A stretch of DNA of 64,000 bases from CAJQQK01 sp965224225 (lineage in GTDB: Bacteria > Pseudomonadota > Alphaproteobacteria > Rhizobiales > Hyphomicrobiaceae), in contig CBDCZF010000025.1 in NCBI GenBank assembly GCA_965224225.1, positions 62,001-126,000 of the forward strand. Reading direction: 5' to 3'. The notes below the pieces were generated by a model. That model did not search any database. It was not told the DNA's origin and saw only the letters and a program-made list of their open reading frames with translations. The position numbers and the translations under genes are program-made. Of this stretch, positions 62,176 through 64,000 are shown one piece after another (position 1 is the first letter of the stretch; each line of letters opens with the position of its first letter).

Positions 62176-63319
62176 CCCGGCCTCCCTTGGGCGCGCGCGA
62201 TCCCGATTGCCGCGCTGGGCGCTTCGCATCCCGCGTCTTATGCGGTCGCTGCCGGCGACCCGCGCCGGGTTTTGGGCGTTTGCCCGGAGCGCTCTGCTCG
62301 TTGTCGACGTCATCCTGCCCGCCCGCCAGGCCGAAACGCTCGGCAAGATGGGGTCCTAGTCGATCGGCCAGTATGCGCTGGCGCACGAGTGCAACCTCGC
62401 CGGGCTTGAGGTCGAGCAATTGGAAGGGGCCGAACGAGACCCTTATCAGGCGGTTCACCGCAAGGCCCATATGCGCCAGGATGCGGCGGACCTCTCGGTT
62501 CTTACCTTCACGCAGCCCTAGCGTCAGCCACACGTTGGCGCCTTGTTGGCTGTCGAGTGTCGCTTCGATCGGCCCATAGCGAACGCCCTCGATTGTCAGA
62601 CCGTCCTGCAAGGCATCGAGATCAGCTTGCGAAACCGAACCGTGCGCGCGCACACGGTAGCGGCGGAGCCATCCGGTGGACGGCAGCTCGAGGTAACGCG
62701 CCAGTTCACCGCTGTTGGTGAGCAACAAAAGCCCTTCGGTATTGTAATCGAGCCGGCCGACCGACATCACACGCGGCATGTCGTCGGGCAAACTCTCGAA
62801 CACGGTTGCGCGGCCTTCAGGATCACGATGGGTGGTGACCATTCCCTTCGGTTTGGCGTAACGCCAGAGCCGGGTTGGTTCAGCGGCCGGCAATGATGCG
62901 CCGTCAACCTTGATTTTGTCATCCGGCCCGACGTCGAGTGCGGGTGAGGTGATTGTTGTCCCGTTGACGGTAACCCGGCCGTTCGCGATCCAGCGTTCGG
63001 CATCGCGTCGTGAGCAAAGCCCGGCCCTGGCCATTGCCTTGGCGATGCGCATGCGGGTCGTGGGTGCGCCGGCCGGGGGGACGTGATGTCCCTGACGTCT
63101 CTTGGGCGGTGGCCTATTGCCAGCAGCTTCCCGTGGCGACCCAGCTTCGGCGGTTTTGGTCACGTCCCGGCGTTTCGGCTGCGGCCCTGCACGGCGCTTG
63201 CTGCTGGCAGGGCCAGCGGCTTTTGGCGCGCGTTTGGCAGCAGCCGATTGGCTCGGATTGCCTTCGCCGGCACTGCGCTGGCGACCGCGCGAACGCGTGG
63301 CTCGTGGCGATTTCGCCAT
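62156..63319 (-). CDS. Pseudouridine synthase, RsuA/RluB family
   Basis: A 387-residue rRNA pseudouridine synthase. A long basic N-terminal tail (Arg/Lys/Pro/Ala-rich, about 1-85) precedes the S4 RNA-binding domain (MRIAKAMARAGLCSRRDAER, NGRVTVNGTTI) and the catalytic domain with GRLDYNTEGLLLLTN (catalytic Asp), and LREGKNREVRRI. The C-terminus is again basic. Such tails are common in Hyphomicrobiales RluB versions and probably aid rRNA binding. Likely target is 23S rRNA U2605; RsuA-type targets cannot be excluded. Overlaps rsmD. Confidence 0.9.
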   Translation of the reverse strand: MAKSPRATRSRGRQRSAGEGNPSQSAAAKRAPKAAGPASSKRRAGPQPKRRDVTKTAEAGSPREAAGNRPPPKRRQGHHVPPAGAPTTRMRIAKAMARAGLCSRRDAERWIANGRVTVNGTTITSPALDVGPDDKIKVDGASLPAAEPTRLWRYAKPKGMVTTHRDPEGRATVFESLPDDMPRVMSVGRLDYNTEGLLLLTNSGELARYLELPSTGWLRRYRVRAHGSVSQADLDALQDGLTIEGVRYGPIEATLDSQQGANVWLTLGLREGKNREVRRILAHMGLAVNRLIRVSFGPFQLLDLKPGEVALVRQRILADRLGPHLAERFGLAGGQDDVDNEQSAPGKRPKPGAGRRQRPHKTRDAKRPARQSGSRAPKGGRDAHRQR

Positions 63320-63379
63320 GTGTAGGGCCTCGTGGAAGGTGACGCTGCAAGTATTCTGGGTCGAACATCTGGCCAGGAG

Positions 63380-63787
63380 CTAATTTTCCCGGCAGGTGCC
63401 GTGGTACTGCGACACGAAAGGCGTGCCGAACAGTCCGAAATGGCGTGAATGCACGGCTGGCATCGGCGCGCCCGGGCCGGCTGCGTCGTAGATCGTCGTG
63501 ATGTTGAGGAAGCCTTCGGTGACGACTTCGAGGTAGTGGTTCGCGCCAATCGCACGGACGATCTTGAGTTCGCCCTTGCCCTGCTTGGTGAACAGGGCTG
63601 CGGTTTGGCGCGCCAGGTCAACCTCATCGATGCGGAAAGACAGTTCCGCCATCGTCTCATCCTTGAACTTGCCGTCCTCGAACGTCTTGACGACGCCTGC
63701 CGGGAACGTGCACGTCATCGCGCCGTTCGCATGGGCTGGCGCGGCCGCCGCGAGCAACAGGAAAACGGCACTGAAAACACGCCTCAT
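63380..63787 (-). CDS. Secreted hypothetical protein
   Basis: A 135-residue precursor. Signal peptide MRRVFSAVFLLLAAAAPAHA is clear. The mature part is beta-rich (MTCTFPAGVVKTFEDGKF, ELSFRIDEVDL, LEVVTEGFLNITTIYD), with one Cys near each end (TCTF and GTCRE) that could pair, and ends in SQYHGTCREN. I recognise no family with certainty. The open frame extends to 63871, but the signal peptide fixes the start at ATG 63787. Located 60 bp upstream... on the same strand as the pseudouridine synthase gene. Confidence 0.7.
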   Translation of the reverse strand: MRRVFSAVFLLLAAAAPAHANGAMTCTFPAGVVKTFEDGKFKDETMAELSFRIDEVDLARQTAALFTKQGKGELKIVRAIGANHYLEVVTEGFLNITTIYDAAGPGAPMPAVHSRHFGLFGTPFVSQYHGTCREN

Positions 63788-63954
63788 GACCCAACTCTCC
63801 TCAAAGATCGTCGGCAGCTTTGGAGTGAACCACTCACGAACATCTCGCTCCTTGCTGGCCCGCATGACCACAGCCTTTGGCCCGACTATAGTGTGATTTC
63901 AGTGCCGGGTCATAGTTTCATGGCGCAATATTCCGTATTCGGCTGCCGCCCAGG

Positions 63955-64000
63955 CTATTTCCTCGGAGCCTCCAACTCGATTTCACCGTCTGCTTTCTTC
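63955..64000 (-). CDS. Possible 3' end of a gene entering from beyond the window
   Basis: On the minus strand the last 46 bases read KKADGEIELEAPRK then TAG (63955-63957). The acidic/basic composition looks protein-like, but 14 residues are too few to prove coding. The opposite strand is also open here. Confidence 0.3.
   Translation of the reverse strand, partial: KKADGEIELEAPRK

Overview
The window looks like a GC-rich alphaproteobacterial chromosome, most likely from the order Hyphomicrobiales (Rhizobiales). The evidence is a block in an order familiar from alphaproteobacteria (accB, accC, aat, a DUF2155 gene, then an NDUFA12-like complex I accessory subunit), a class II ribonucleotide reductase of alphaproteobacterial length, an sHsp gene with an alphaproteobacterial sigma-32 promoter and a ROSE-like thermometer, and families of short palindromic intergenic repeats. 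I cannot name a genus from the sequence alone. No phage, plasmid origin, transposase or CRISPR array was seen.

Layout. 1-5.7 kb: a truncated PLP sulfhydrylase-type gene, an SDR, cyclopropane fatty acid synthase, and a minus-strand group of enolase-superfamily enzyme, SDR and alpha/beta hydrolase. 5.9-10 kb: small heat-shock protein, a lysophospholipase-like hydrolase, a 40-residue membrane protein, an MlrC-type M81 peptidase and a small secreted basic protein. 10.1-18.5 kb: catabolic genes, namely a two-subunit molybdenum hydroxylase whose large subunit is frameshifted, a DadA-like FAD oxidoreductase, a GST, and a four-gene run of luciferase-like oxidoreductase, CMD-family protein, amidohydrolase and crotonase. 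18.9-22.3 kb: selA, selB and tRNA-Sec, the UGA-decoding machinery apart from selD. 22.5-27.8 kb: a branched-chain amino-acid-type ABC transporter interrupted by a perfect 51-bp inverted repeat and by a 332-bp element with perfect 25-bp terminal inverted repeats. 27.9-33.7 kb: a chaperone-usher-like surface appendage locus. 33.7-35.2 kb: a DUF1289 protein and a HupE/UreJ-type membrane protein. 35.5-36.8 kb: a two-subunit 3-oxoacid CoA-transferase. 36.8-38.9 kb: parE.

39.2-42.9 kb holds a compact three-gene operon of long helical proteins around one membrane-anchored DUF6384-like protein; I do not know its function and regard it, with the appendage locus, as the best candidate for an undescribed system. 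43.5-53 kb is mostly housekeeping: sfsA, a CinA-N domain protein, an aminotransferase, an M48 protease with TPR-like repeats, a DsbA-like oxidoreductase, accBC, aat, DUF2155 and NDUFA12. 53.6-57.3 kb is nrdJ, followed by a lower-GC orphan ImmA/IrrE-type metallopeptidase that looks acquired. The end carries two hypothetical proteins, a FadL-type outer-membrane transporter, rsmD, an RluB-type pseudouridine synthase and a secreted protein.

Family assignments come from reading motifs, not from database searches. Start codons were moved from the longest open frame where a ribosome-binding site or the family length argued for it.
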